From contig NZ_FRCM01000014.1 of NCBI RefSeq assembly GCF_900142915.1, forward strand, positions 1 through 64,000: DNA of 64,000 nucleotides, read 5' to 3'. The DNA comes from Mucilaginibacter sp. OK098 (lineage in GTDB: Bacteria > Bacteroidota > Bacteroidia > Sphingobacteriales > Sphingobacteriaceae). Numbering within the stretch: the stretch's first letter is position 1; each line of letters starts with the position of its first letter. The notes beneath the pieces were generated by a model that was not told the origin of the DNA, did no database searches, and worked only from the letters and a program-made list of their open reading frames with translations. This document shows positions 33,946 to 43,660 of the stretch, one piece after another. The position numbers and the translations under genes are program-made.

Positions 33946-36900
33946 TTAAAGTGAAGTTCTTACACTAAACCCAAAAGAACGGGTAGCAGGCACACCAAAG
34001 CCATCAATACCCATGGTATTGGTTGATGTGGAAATAGCCTGCTCCGGATCATAAGGCGCTTTCTTATAAAAGAAGAACAGGTTATGACCGGTTAAAGAAA
34101 TATTTAAATTTTTGAAGGTTTTACCAATAAGCGGGAAGGTATATCCCAGGGCCAGTTCCCTTAAACGGATGTTTGTAGCGCTGTATGTGTACTCCGGCAC
34201 TGCTGCACCGTCCGCGCCGCCTGATATGGCTGTGTAATAAGCCTGCGCATCAATTTTCTTACCATTAACCACCACTCCGCCTGCATTACGCGCATCTGCT
34301 GTACGCTGCGAAATTCCTTTATAGTCAAGCCAGGTATTAGTCATTGAAAACGTCTGTCCGCCAAAACGGCTGTCAACCAAAAACGAAAGGTTAATGTTTT
34401 TGTAACGGAAACTGTTATTAAAACCGGCTAAAAATTTAGGATTCGGATTACCTACATATCGAGGATCGTCTGCAGGTGTTAAAACCGGCACTCCATTGTT
34501 ATCAACTTTTATCGATCCATCAGGGTTTTTATCTATAATTCTGCCATAATAATCGCCGAAAGCGCTGTACTTGCCATCTTTCGGTTTGGATAACCAGGTG
34601 GCAACCAAACGTGTATTATCCTGGCTCGAAATTACATAATGGTCTGCGGTATATAGCGGACTTAAGGCCCTCACCTGGTTTACATTATGCGAAAAGTTTA
34701 AAGCAGGTGTCCATTTTAAATCGCCAAAGCTCGCATTGTAGCCAATGGTTCCTTCAAAACCAAAGTTCCTGATCTCGCCCCCATTCAATATAAAGTTTTG
34801 AGCACCCGAACCTGATGGTGCCTGGATAGTGATGATCTGATCGCTTGAACGCGCGTCATAATATGCCAGGTCAACGTTCAGCTTATTAAACAAGGTAAAT
34901 TGCGCACCAAACTCCAGCGTTTTTGTACGTTCAGGTTTTACCTCCGCTATTTTATCTCCTGAAAAATAGGGTAGCTGGCCTATTGCATTTGTGCCTACTA
35001 TCGGTTGAAGGTTGTTAAGCGAATAAGGAGGAAAACTATTATTAGCCCCCTGACCAGGTGCTGTACCAACATTAGCATACGTTGCCCTTAACTTAGCGTA
35101 TGACAATATATTAGATGTACCAATTGTATTTGTTAACACATATGATAAACCTATCGATGGATAAAAAAATGAATTAGGTGTGGTGTACGCCCATTCGTTA
35201 CGCCCGGTAGCATTCAGGTACAGAGTTTCTTTATATCCAATAGTGGCAGTAGCCAACACAGATTGTGTGATGCCTTTATATTCATGCTCATCTGTGCCCA
35301 GTGGGTGGGTCTGATCATAGTTATTGGCCGAGAAATAATTGGCTAAGCTCAATCCATAATTGTTGGTGCTTTGCAGATTGGTACTATAGTCAAAGCTCCT
35401 GTCGTCTGTTGCACCTAAAGTAGCTTCAAGCGAAAAATCCCGGCCAACCTTGGTATCAACAGAAAGCAACAGATCTGAATATAAATGTGTGCCATAACCC
35501 TGGCCCGTGTAATATGATCCGTTAATGCTTTGCTGTGCACTTTGCGCAACCGGGTCAGTAGTGGCATAATTTTCGGCCTGGTTCCGGTAGTTATATGAAT
35601 CCAAAGTTGTACGTGCCTGTAGATTAATCCAGCTGGCAAAATTATATTTTGCTTTAAATGATGAGATATAGCGGCTTGAAGAACGCTCATTCAAATTCCT
35701 GTAAGCTATCCAGTACGGGTTTTGATTTGAGCTGAATTCATTTTTTTCATAAGGCCAGTTTTGTGCATAAATGCCGCGGGTGGCGTCGTACTTTTCAAAA
35801 TGATTTTTATCGTAGTTGCTAAAATTATCATCCGTAGGGAACTGGTATAAACCAAACATCGGGCTAAAGGTTAAGCCGGCCTTTGGTGGATTTTCCTGTT
35901 TCTGATAGATATAGTTAACAGAACCATCGAGCGTTAGCTTATCATTTAAAAACTTTCCTGATCCTCTTAAAGTGAAATTGTGCTTTAACAGAGAATTGTT
36001 GGGAACAATACCTGTTGCTTTGGTGTTTGCATATGATGCATAAAACAAAGCCTTTTCGTTGCCGCCTGAAAGCGATACGCCATTGATGTAAGTTTTACCT
36101 GTGTTAAAAAAATTCTTAACAAAAGCATTGCTTGCACCGCTTGATTTAGCCCCCCACATGTCATCCGCGCCGGGAGTGGTACGGCCGTATGTTGTTTGCG
36201 GCGATGGCAAACCGGTAGGCGTATCAAAACTGGTGGATGAATTGAAATCAACCTTTGTAGCACCCGCTTTACCTTTTTTGGTTACAATAAGCAAAGCGCC
36301 GTTTGCTGCCGCGCTGCCATATAGCGCTGCTGCACTGGCACCTTTTAATACCTGGATACTTTCAATATCATCAGGGTTAAGGTTTGAGAGCGGGTCGATA
36401 CCTGCCCCATCACCAAGGCCGGCCATTGTGCCGCCTGCGCCCTGGCCAATAGGGATCCCGTCAATTACATAAATAGGGGCGCTGTTACCGCCTATTGATT
36501 TGGCGCCTCTCAATTCAATTCTTGATGCACTGCCGGGGCCACTGGTACCTTTGGTAATTACCAAACCAGCAGCTTTACCGGCCAGTGAATTTACAAAGTT
36601 TGGGTCCTTTGCTTTTTCAAGCTCGGCGCCGCCAACATTCTGCGTTGCATACGTTAATGATTTGGTTTTTTGTTCAATACCCAGCGCTGTTACCGTTACG
36701 GTTTCCAGTATGTGCTGATCGGTTTGCAAAACAATGTTGATCACCGCCTTGTTTGCCTTTACGGTTTGGGTAGCAAACCCGATAAAGCTAAACACCAATG
36801 ATGAGCCTGCCGGCGCACTAATGGAATAATTTCCGTCAACACTGGTTGAGGTACCGCCGGTGGTTCCGGATACCTTAACGTTTACCCCCGGCAGGGGCAG

Positions 36901-37002
36901 GTTGTGATCATCTGTCACAGTACCCTTTACAGTTACATTTTGTGCAGCGGCATACATAAAGCAGCCCAGCAGAAATGCAACTAACATGTAGAGTTTTTTC
37001 AT
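33946..37002 (-). CDS. SusC/RagA-family TonB-linked outer-membrane protein (second locus)
   Basis: 1018 residues. Signal peptide 1-20 (CFMYAAAQ), CarboxypepD_reg-like domain (GTVTDDHNLPLPGVNVKVSGT), a plug with LRGAKSIGGNSAPIYVIDGIP and LKGASAAALYGSAAANGALLIVTKKG, and a C-terminal barrel ending SFGFSVRTSL. It is first in a two-gene operon with the SusD-like gene. The 310-bp upstream region is shared with the divergent ThuA gene and carries two copies of a 15-bp motif also found before the regulator gene at 38420. The imported substrate cannot be inferred, because no hydrolase is encoded next to it. Confidence 0.95.
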   Translation of the reverse strand: MKKLYMLVAFLLGCFMYAAAQNVTVKGTVTDDHNLPLPGVNVKVSGTTGGTSTSVDGNYSISAPAGSSLVFSFIGFATQTVKANKAVINIVLQTDQHILETVTVTALGIEQKTKSLTYATQNVGGAELEKAKDPNFVNSLAGKAAGLVITKGTSGPGSASRIELRGAKSIGGNSAPIYVIDGIPIGQGAGGTMAGLGDGAGIDPLSNLNPDDIESIQVLKGASAAALYGSAAANGALLIVTKKGKAGATKVDFNSSTSFDTPTGLPSPQTTYGRTTPGADDMWGAKSSGASNAFVKNFFNTGKTYINGVSLSGGNEKALFYASYANTKATGIVPNNSLLKHNFTLRGSGKFLNDKLTLDGSVNYIYQKQENPPKAGLTFSPMFGLYQFPTDDNFSNYDKNHFEKYDATRGIYAQNWPYEKNEFSSNQNPYWIAYRNLNERSSSRYISSFKAKYNFASWINLQARTTLDSYNYRNQAENYATTDPVAQSAQQSINGSYYTGQGYGTHLYSDLLLSVDTKVGRDFSLEATLGATDDRSFDYSTNLQSTNNYGLSLANYFSANNYDQTHPLGTDEHEYKGITQSVLATATIGYKETLYLNATGRNEWAYTTPNSFFYPSIGLSYVLTNTIGTSNILSYAKLRATYANVGTAPGQGANNSFPPYSLNNLQPIVGTNAIGQLPYFSGDKIAEVKPERTKTLEFGAQFTLFNKLNVDLAYYDARSSDQIITIQAPSGSGAQNFILNGGEIRNFGFEGTIGYNASFGDLKWTPALNFSHNVNQVRALSPLYTADHYVISSQDNTRLVATWLSKPKDGKYSAFGDYYGRIIDKNPDGSIKVDNNGVPVLTPADDPRYVGNPNPKFLAGFNNSFRYKNINLSFLVDSRFGGQTFSMTNTWLDYKGISQRTADARNAGGVVVNGKKIDAQAYYTAISGGADGAAVPEYTYSATNIRLRELALGYTFPLIGKTFKNLNISLTGHNLFFFYKKAPYDPEQAISTSTNTMGIDGFGVPATRSFGFSVRTSL

Positions 37003-37091
37003 AAAAATAAGTTTTTTTAAGTGAGTATTAGGATGTTAGTTTCCCCGAACTTACAATGAAATATTTACGATCGTATGACTTTTAGAGGCTG

Positions 37092-37106
37092 GTAGAGGTA
37101 ATGTAG
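37092..37106 (-). promoter_or_regulatory. Candidate regulator site 1 (CTACATTACCTCTAC), facing susC
   Basis: Matches the shared 15-mer with one mismatch, reading toward susC and ending 89 bases before its ATG. It contains CTAC half-sites 11 bases apart. Confidence 0.5.
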
Positions 37107-37205
37107 TGGCTTACCAATTATAGCGGATAAACTGTATTTTATGTTCCAATTTGTACAACTCCTGAACGGTAAATAATTGAGATAAGGCAAAATTTGATAG
37201 CTACA

Positions 37206-37220
37206 CTACAATACCACTAC
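37206..37220 (+). promoter_or_regulatory. Candidate regulator site 2 (CTACAATACCACTAC), facing the ThuA gene
   Basis: One mismatch to the shared 15-mer, reading toward the ThuA gene and ending 92 bases before its ATG. A third CTAC lies just upstream at 37201-37204. Confidence 0.5.
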
Positions 37221-37312
37221 TTTAAGTTGTAAAAGGGCCATAAATAAAAAGTTTCATATATACTTGTCACAAGTGGCAACGCTTAGGCATCATATGATAT
37301 ATTGAACCGACA

Positions 37313-38119
37313 ATGAAAAAACACTTAATAAGCCTGACCCTTTATCTATTTTTTATTTGCAGCATTCATTCCGCTATTGCGCAAACAACTCAAAAGCCAA
37401 GGTTTAAAGCTATAGCCATTGCAGAAATTGGCGGTGGGCACGCTTTATTTGATGTAGCCGCAAAAGTTTGGTTAAATAAACTGGCTGCCGATAGCAATTT
37501 CACTATAGATTACATCAGCGATACAAAATCAATAAACAAAGATTTCCTGAAACAATACCAGCTTTTTATCCAGCTTGATTATCCACCCTATCCATGGGAA
37601 AAAGATGCGCAGGATGCTTTTGAAGATTATATCAAAAATGGCCGTGGCGGATGGATAGGTTTTCATCACCCTACTTTATTAGGCGTGTTTGATGGTTACC
37701 CAATGTGGCAATGGTATTCGGGCTTTATGGGCGATATTGAGTTTAAGCGGCATATTCCCGGCGGCACAGCAGCCAAACTTACTGTTGAAGATTCCGCTAA
37801 TCCTGTTATGAAAGGAATTCCTGTATCCTTCACTACAAAAGACGAATGGTATATCTATAATAAAAGTCCGCGCGAAAATGTACATGTGCTGGCAAGCATT
37901 GATGAAACCAGCTACAACCCTCCAAAAGATGTTAAAATGGGCGATCATCCCGTTATATGGACCAATGAACATGTAAAGGCAAAAAACATTTACATCGCCA
38001 TGGGCCATTTCCCCGAGCTTTTTGATGACGGCAACTATACCACTTTAGTGCGTAACGCAATATTTTGGGCGATTAGAAAGAATCAAGAGGTCAAGATTCA
38101 AGATAAAGTCAGAGAGTAA
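37313..38119 (+). CDS. ThuA-domain secreted protein
   Basis: 268 residues with a signal peptide (1-~24, SAIAQTTQ). The ThuA (class I amidotransferase-like, no catalytic Cys) domain spans ~30-258: LFIQLDYPPYPWEKDAQDAFEDYI, GRGGWIGFHHP, DHPVIWTNEH and IYIAMGHFPELFDDG, followed by LVRNAIFWAI. ThuA domains in Bacteroidota are associated with sugar catabolism, but the reaction is not defined. It is divergent from susC and shares its control region. The last ~14 residues are Lys/Gln/Glu-rich and are encoded within a TCAAGATTCAAGA repeat whose inverted copy lies at 38246-38258. Confidence 0.9.
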   Translation: MKKHLISLTLYLFFICSIHSAIAQTTQKPRFKAIAIAEIGGGHALFDVAAKVWLNKLAADSNFTIDYISDTKSINKDFLKQYQLFIQLDYPPYPWEKDAQDAFEDYIKNGRGGWIGFHHPTLLGVFDGYPMWQWYSGFMGDIEFKRHIPGGTAAKLTVEDSANPVMKGIPVSFTTKDEWYIYNKSPRENVHVLASIDETSYNPPKDVKMGDHPVIWTNEHVKAKNIYIAMGHFPELFDDGNYTTLVRNAIFWAIRKNQEVKIQDKVRE

Positions 38120-38419
38120 CAATTAGGATGTCACAACGAGAAATAAACTCAAGAAAATCTGACAAACGGAGGGCATGAGGCCCACACATTGATATGAAAT
38201 TTATCCAGGTATCACCTAAGTACGTTTACTTCCTGATTCTTGCCCTCTTGAATCTTGACTCTTTCTTGACTCCCTTCCCCCTCCCTACATTACCACTACA
38301 AGATTTACTAAAACATAGCTAAAAATCGCCAATAATGGCCCTACAAGCTTTTCCAAATCAAATTTCTCGCTGTTTATATAAAATCTTCATTAATTTACGG
38401 TACTAATTATTTAACCGGA
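38120..38419. other. Upstream region of the propeller/LuxR regulator gene
   Basis: It holds an inverted copy (38246-38258) of a repeat overlapping the ThuA 3' end, and candidate regulator site 3 (38285-38299). No terminator with a clear U-run and no TAnnTTTG box were seen. Confidence 0.5.
38285..38299 (+). promoter_or_regulatory. Candidate regulator site 3 (CTACATTACCACTAC), before the regulator gene
   Basis: This is the consensus form of the motif, in the same orientation as the gene and 120 bases before the ATG at 38420. It implies autoregulation if the adjacent regulator is the binder. Confidence 0.5.
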
Positions 38420-41341
38420 ATGTTAATTAAGAAAAATGCTTTATTAATTATTGTATTCCTTGCTTTAACCTGCCCGGTTATTGCGCAGCCAACTATTGGG
38501 ATCCCGGCTATTAAAAATTATACTCATGCCGATTATGATGCGGCTACAGAAATTTGGGATATTAACCAGGACAAAAACGGTATTCTTTACTTCGCCAATA
38601 ACGACGGGTTATTATCTTTCGACGGAAGCCATTGGAAAATTTACCAAATGCCCAACAAGGCTGCCATTAAATCATTAGCGATTGATGCATCCGGAAAGAT
38701 CTATTGCGGTGGGCAGGATGAGATCGGTTATTTTTTCCCTGACAGGGATGGTATCCTGAAATTTCATTCATTAAAAAACCTACTGCCCCAAAAAGCCCGG
38801 CAATTTGCGGATATATGGAATGTTGTCCTTTTTAATAACGAGGTGTTCTTTCGTACTATCGAGTGCATTTTTGAACTAAAAGATAATGAGATAAAAACAT
38901 TTGATGCACCCGGGGGCTGGCGCATGCTGTCAAAGGCAGGCCCGCAATTGTATGCAGACGATAAAGACTCGGGTTTCATGATCTTCAGAGGTAACCAATG
39001 GCAACACTGCTGCGGCACATTGCCAACAGCCAGCTTGCAGGTAACCGGAATAATTGAATACAAGGAAGATACACTGCTTGTTACTACATTAAAAAAGGGA
39101 CTGTTTTTATTAACAGGCTCATCCCTTATCAAAAAAAGCACGGCAATTGATAATATTTTAAATAACGACCTGGTTGCCTGCACAAAAAAGATAGGAGATG
39201 ACAGGTATGCCATAGCCAGTGCTGCAAAAGGCCTTTTTATAATTGATGGAAAGGGAAACCTGGTTGAGCGCATTTCAAACAACGAAGGCCTGCAAAATAA
39301 CAACATCCATGCGGTGCTGATTGATCATGATAAAAACCTATGGCTTGGCCTCGAAGACGGGCTCGATTTTATAAACTATAACACATCGGTTAAGCATATT
39401 TATCCGGAGAAAGAAAACCAGTTAAAAAGCAATGCCGCAATTGTATTTGATAAAAAACTGTTTATCGGCACATCAAATGGCTTGTACAGCATTCCGCTTG
39501 ATGAGCAGCAAAATGACATCAGCAAATGCAAAGGAACTTTTACCGAGGTTGACAACACCAGGGGCCAGGTATGGAGCTTTAGCGAAATAGATCACAACCT
39601 TATTATAGGGCACCAGGATGGCGTTATGCTATTGCGTAACAACCATACAGAATCAATATATACCGGGCAGGGGGCCTGGATGTTTAAACCAATCCCCAAC
39701 TCGCACGATATTATTACCAGCACCTATACAGGCTTACAGCTTTTGCAGACCGCTAATGGCAATTTCACTAATGCCGGAAAAATTTCAGGGATCTACGAGT
39801 CCCTGTCAACCATTGCCAGGGATAATAACAACATTATATGGGCATCACATCCATACAGGGGCATCTATAAGATCCAGCTTTCGCCCGATAGAAAAAAGAT
39901 TGCTATCTATACGCAGTATACTGAAAAAAGCGGACTCCCTTCCATTCTGAACAACCATGTATATTCCATAAAAAATAAAATTATTGCCGGTACTGAAAAG
40001 GGCATTTTTGAGTACAGCGCTGTTAATAACAAATTTATCCGCTCTGCTTATTTCAATCCTATTTTTGGCGATGCCGTTATTGAGTACCTTACGGAAGACA
40101 AGGGCGGCAACATCTGGTTTATCAGCAATCAGCGGGTTGGTGTTATTGATTTTACAAAGCCATCGGCAAATAAACCATATAATGTTATCTATTTCCCCGA
40201 ACTGGCCGGTCAAATGGTGAAGGGATCGGGGTTTATATATCCTTATGATGCGGAAAATATATTTGTAGGCTCAACCAATGGGGTATTCCATTTAAACTAC
40301 CGGCAGTATGTTTCTACTGAAAGCAAGCTAAATGTATTGTTAACCACGGTTAAAACAATTGCCGAAAAGGACAGTCTTATTTTTGGTGGTTATTTTATGA
40401 AAAACAACCGGATAATCGATGTTCAACACACCAAACATATCCCCACTGTAACCAATCACTGGAACTCATTCCACTTTGAATATTCATCAACCTTATTTGC
40501 TCAAAAAAGCAATGAGGAGTTTACTTATAAGTTGATTGGGTTTGATAAAGACTGGTCAAATTGGTCGGTAAAAACCGAGAAGGATTATACAAATTTGCCA
40601 TATGGTACTTATACATTCTCGGTAAAAGCGCGTAACAACCTGGGTAATGCGTCTGCCCCGGTAAACTACACATTTAAAGTTGAGCCTGCATCCTATCAAA
40701 CCCCCTGGGCATATTTCTTTTATGTTTTGATAATAACCTGCGCCATTTTCGCAGCGGCAAGAGCGCAGCACAAAAAATTCAAAGCGCATCAAAAAAGACA
40801 CGAGGATGAGCAAAAAAGACTTCAATACTTACACAGCCTTGAGCTCGACAGGAACGAAAAAGAGATCATCGCCCTTAAGAATGATAACCTTGAAACAGAA
40901 ATAAATTATAAAAACAAAGAGCTGGCCACGCTAACCATGCACCTTGTTGATAGAGGCCGTTTGCTGCTGAACATTAAGGATGAGCTAATGGCATTAACAA
41001 AGAAGCTAAGCATTCCTGATCCGGTTTACCAATTCAGGAGTGTATTTAAGTTATTGAGCGATACCGATAAAAACGACGATGACTGGAACCATTTTGCCAT
41101 CTACTTTGACCAGGTACATAATAACTTCCTGAGCACTATGAAAACCAAATTCCCGGGCCTTAGCTCAACCGATTTAAAACTTTGTGCCTATTTAAGGCTT
41201 AACCTCACATCAAAAGAAATAGCACAACTGCTTAATATCTCTCTTAAGGGTGTTGAGATCAGCAGGTACCGCGTACGTAAAAAGCTAAACCTTTCAACAG
41301 ATGTGCATCTGTATGATTTTTTGATAGATATAACTAATTAA
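38420..41341 (+). CDS. Propeller-Y_Y_Y sensor with membrane helix and LuxR-type HTH
   Basis: A 973-residue membrane regulator. Signal peptide (1-22, CPVIAQ), two-component-regulator-type beta-propeller repeats (~30-650; GILYFANNDGLLSFDG, DHDKNLWLGLEDGLDFI), Y_Y_Y immunoglobulin-like domain (~685-755; YKLIGFDKDWSNW, LPYGTYTFSVKARN), membrane helix (~760-782), coiled coil (~790-845) and a C-terminal LuxR/GerE-type helix-turn-helix (~905-965; SSTDLKLCAYLRLNLTSKEI, then ISRYRVRKKL). There is no histidine kinase, so signalling must be direct, unlike hybrid two-component regulators. It is adjacent to the ThuA/SusCD group and is its probable regulator. Its stop codon overlaps that of the convergent CPBP gene. 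Confidence 0.92.
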   Translation: MLIKKNALLIIVFLALTCPVIAQPTIGIPAIKNYTHADYDAATEIWDINQDKNGILYFANNDGLLSFDGSHWKIYQMPNKAAIKSLAIDASGKIYCGGQDEIGYFFPDRDGILKFHSLKNLLPQKARQFADIWNVVLFNNEVFFRTIECIFELKDNEIKTFDAPGGWRMLSKAGPQLYADDKDSGFMIFRGNQWQHCCGTLPTASLQVTGIIEYKEDTLLVTTLKKGLFLLTGSSLIKKSTAIDNILNNDLVACTKKIGDDRYAIASAAKGLFIIDGKGNLVERISNNEGLQNNNIHAVLIDHDKNLWLGLEDGLDFINYNTSVKHIYPEKENQLKSNAAIVFDKKLFIGTSNGLYSIPLDEQQNDISKCKGTFTEVDNTRGQVWSFSEIDHNLIIGHQDGVMLLRNNHTESIYTGQGAWMFKPIPNSHDIITSTYTGLQLLQTANGNFTNAGKISGIYESLSTIARDNNNIIWASHPYRGIYKIQLSPDRKKIAIYTQYTEKSGLPSILNNHVYSIKNKIIAGTEKGIFEYSAVNNKFIRSAYFNPIFGDAVIEYLTEDKGGNIWFISNQRVGVIDFTKPSANKPYNVIYFPELAGQMVKGSGFIYPYDAENIFVGSTNGVFHLNYRQYVSTESKLNVLLTTVKTIAEKDSLIFGGYFMKNNRIIDVQHTKHIPTVTNHWNSFHFEYSSTLFAQKSNEEFTYKLIGFDKDWSNWSVKTEKDYTNLPYGTYTFSVKARNNLGNASAPVNYTFKVEPASYQTPWAYFFYVLIITCAIFAAARAQHKKFKAHQKRHEDEQKRLQYLHSLELDRNEKEIIALKNDNLETEINYKNKELATLTMHLVDRGRLLLNIKDELMALTKKLSIPDPVYQFRSVFKLLSDTDKNDDDWNHFAIYFDQVHNNFLSTMKTKFPGLSSTDLKLCAYLRLNLTSKEIAQLLNISLKGVEISRYRVRKKLNLSTDVHLYDFLIDITN

Positions 41342-42246
41342 GCTATTTTATAATCCTGGCTAAGTTGGTTGCTATCATCCCCAAATTGCTTTAATTCCCC
41401 TCTCCTGCTCCAAAAATAAATTGCGGCAATAAAACAGATAACCGGGAGCACAGCGCCAAACTCATCAATAAAATATTTGGTGTGTCCGGTATCTTTTGTA
41501 AGCGGCGTGAAAAAATTCTGGATAAACAGGTTGTGGCTTGCATGCAGTATGGCCCCTGTCCATAAGCTGCCTGACTTTAGCCGGAACCAGGTAAAAACAA
41601 AGCTGATGCTTACCACCATAACTGTAAAACAGGTAAGCCCGTACCAGGCGGGAGTGCCGCTGTTATAATCGGCAAAAATAAGGATCGGGAAATGCCAAAA
41701 GGCCCATATAAAGCCTACAATTAATGAGGTTTTGGTATAGTTGGCGTTTTTATACAGTTCTGGCACCAAAAATCCGCGCCAGCCAATTTCCTCGCCAAGG
41801 CCGGTCGACAGGCTTCCAGCCATTCCTATTATCCCTGTAAAAACAAAATAAAGCAATATGACCAGTCCATTTGGCAAATGATCCCACCCGAATGATTTTG
41901 CTATTTGCGTAACGGCTTCTGTATTATAAAAGCTACCCCAGCCGGTTATCCAGATTACTAAATAGGCCACAAGGCTGTAAATCAAAGGCACCAAATAGGC
42001 CCATAACATATAATGTGGGTTATTCCACCCGCCCCAGCCAAGGGCTGCAATTTTTCGTTTTAGTATTTTACTGGTTATAAAAGCCGACATGGCGGGTGCC
42101 CACATTAATCCGGTAACATAAAGGCCATATCCGCTGCCAAGTTTACCCGTATGGATCACCAAAAAATAATAAATGGAACTTATGCCAAATGTTATCAATA
42201 AAAATAAAGCAATGGCTTTACGGTTTTGGCTTACAGGTTGTTCCAT
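41338..42246 (-). CDS. CPBP-family intramembrane metalloprotease
   Basis: A 302-residue multi-pass inner-membrane protein of the CAAX protease/bacteriocin-processing (Abi) family. The zinc-binding motifs are present: motif 1 GEEIGWRGFL (Glu-Glu-x3-Arg), motif 2 FIWAFWHFP and motif 3 HASHNLF. About eight hydrophobic segments flank them. In other bacteria the family processes prenylated or small peptides, or gives self-immunity; no substrate is evident here. The 3' end overlaps the regulator gene on the opposite strand by 4 bases. Confidence 0.9.
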   Translation of the reverse strand: MEQPVSQNRKAIALFLLITFGISSIYYFLVIHTGKLGSGYGLYVTGLMWAPAMSAFITSKILKRKIAALGWGGWNNPHYMLWAYLVPLIYSLVAYLVIWITGWGSFYNTEAVTQIAKSFGWDHLPNGLVILLYFVFTGIIGMAGSLSTGLGEEIGWRGFLVPELYKNANYTKTSLIVGFIWAFWHFPILIFADYNSGTPAWYGLTCFTVMVVSISFVFTWFRLKSGSLWTGAILHASHNLFIQNFFTPLTKDTGHTKYFIDEFGAVLPVICFIAAIYFWSRRGELKQFGDDSNQLSQDYKIA

Positions 42247-42328
42247 ATAGGGTAAAGGTTTTTATGATAATGAATATTACAATAAATGTAAATAAAATCA
42301 ATCAACAAAAAAGATAACCGAATTTTAT

Positions 42329-43405
42329 TTACTGCACCGTTACCGCGTCATCAACCAATTTTTTCAGTTCAAAATAACGTTCGTTCCGGCCTGTATTTTT
42401 TATATAGAAGGTCATTAAAAAGGCCGCGTATTTTTTATTGTTATTTACCCACGGAAAACTGCCGAATAACCCCGGACTGCTAACTGTATTATCGCCCATT
42501 GTCCATTCGCCGTATCCATAGCCCAAACCTTTTGCCTCTGCTGGCGCAAAAGCAATTTTCACATCAGGCGTAATGCGGTTAACCTGCATTTGGGCTATGC
42601 TGTTTTCGCCCAGGATCCTTTTGTTATTGAACACGCCTTTGTTCATTATCATTACTAAAAAATTAAGATAATCTTCAGGTGTGCTTATGGCCCCACCTGC
42701 GGGCAAAGCAACTTTGCCTTTCCCAAAATCGGTGTTCTTCATGTTTAGCGGACCAGTAATTCTTTCGGCAAATAATGTTTCAAAGCTTTTGCCGCTAATC
42801 TTTTCTAAAACTGCCCCGGCAATTTGCAGGCCTACATTGCTGTAATGAAATGTTTTGCCAAGTTCACCCTCCATCGGCATTTTTGCTATATTTTCAATTG
42901 CATCATCCATGCTGTTTTCCGCTTTCATCTCTTTCAGGCTTTCTTCCAGCTTTGGCGCTTCAATCCCTGTTAAGTGCGAAAGGCATTGGCTAATGGTAAT
43001 GTTTCCTTTGCCATGCTGCGACAATACCGGCAAATATTTGCCAACGGTATCGGTAAGCTTTAATTTACCTTCATCAACAAAGGTCATAATCAGTGCTGCG
43101 CTATACCATTTACTGCAACTTGCTACAGGCAAACGGGTTGATGATGTATAATCATCCACGTCAGCAGTTTTCCCCTGCTTTTTTGCGAAATACCTGTTGG
43201 CTATCTTTTGCCGCATGTTCATTTCATTTACCGAATGCGTATATATGACTTGCCCATTTTTATAGATCATTAAAATAGAGCGCCCACCCATTTCGCGGGT
43301 GTTTTCCGCAAGCCAGGCATCTGCTTTTTTAAAATCATATTGCGCCCTTGCCTTCCCGAAGCAGATCAGGAGTAAAGCAGTAAAGAATATTTTTGATAGG
43401 TTCAT
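42329..43405 (-). CDS. Serine beta-lactamase-fold hydrolase (class C/esterase type)
   Basis: 358 residues, exported (signal 1-21, GKARAQ). Penicillin-binding-protein-like catalytic motifs are intact: SxxK as VASCSKW (about residues 97-103), YSN in FHYSNVG, and a C-terminal SPGLFGSFPW in place of the KTG/HxG motif. Such proteins are esterases, D-amino-acid peptidases or lactamases; the substrate cannot be told. Unlike the three paralogues at 51690-56165 it has no TPR tail. It follows the CPBP gene's position on the same strand (82-base gap) and may share its transcript. Confidence 0.88.
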   Translation of the reverse strand: MNLSKIFFTALLLICFGKARAQYDFKKADAWLAENTREMGGRSILMIYKNGQVIYTHSVNEMNMRQKIANRYFAKKQGKTADVDDYTSSTRLPVASCSKWYSAALIMTFVDEGKLKLTDTVGKYLPVLSQHGKGNITISQCLSHLTGIEAPKLEESLKEMKAENSMDDAIENIAKMPMEGELGKTFHYSNVGLQIAGAVLEKISGKSFETLFAERITGPLNMKNTDFGKGKVALPAGGAISTPEDYLNFLVMIMNKGVFNNKRILGENSIAQMQVNRITPDVKIAFAPAEAKGLGYGYGEWTMGDNTVSSPGLFGSFPWVNNNKKYAAFLMTFYIKNTGRNERYFELKKLVDDAVTVQ

Positions 43406-43541
43406 TGTTATTGAAATTATAAACTAAACTTACCTAAAATACTGATTAAATGGTTAAAAGATCAGGGTAAAATAGTTAAAGTAAGGGTTAAGCTATCAAT
43501 ACAACGAGGGAGGGGGGAATGATGTAAGATTAATTAAAATA

Positions 43542-43654
43542 TGTCATTGCGAGCGTAGCGCGGCAACCGCACGCTGTGCACAACCGCTAATGCAAGTTCT
43601 ACACCTTTCTACCCGCTCTGTATAATTCGCGATTGCTTCGTTACAGCAATGACA
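43542..43654 (+). repeat. MITE-like inverted-repeat element, copy B (113 bp)
   Basis: Ends TGTCATTGC ... GCAATGACA. The interior shares GGCAACCGCACGC, TTCTACACCTTT and CGCTCTGTATA with copy C. It lies 7 bases from the DUF4249 stop codon. Confidence 0.88.
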
Positions 43655-43660
43655 TGATGG

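Larger units (their letters stand above)
37003..37312. other. Divergent control region between susC (minus) and ThuA gene (plus)
   Basis: It contains two copies of the CTACATTACCACTAC-type motif, one facing each gene (37092-37106 minus, 37206-37220 plus), each about 90 bases from its start codon. No classic TAnnTTTG box was found; TATACTTG near 37258 is a poor match. This suggests activator-dependent promoters. Confidence 0.6.
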
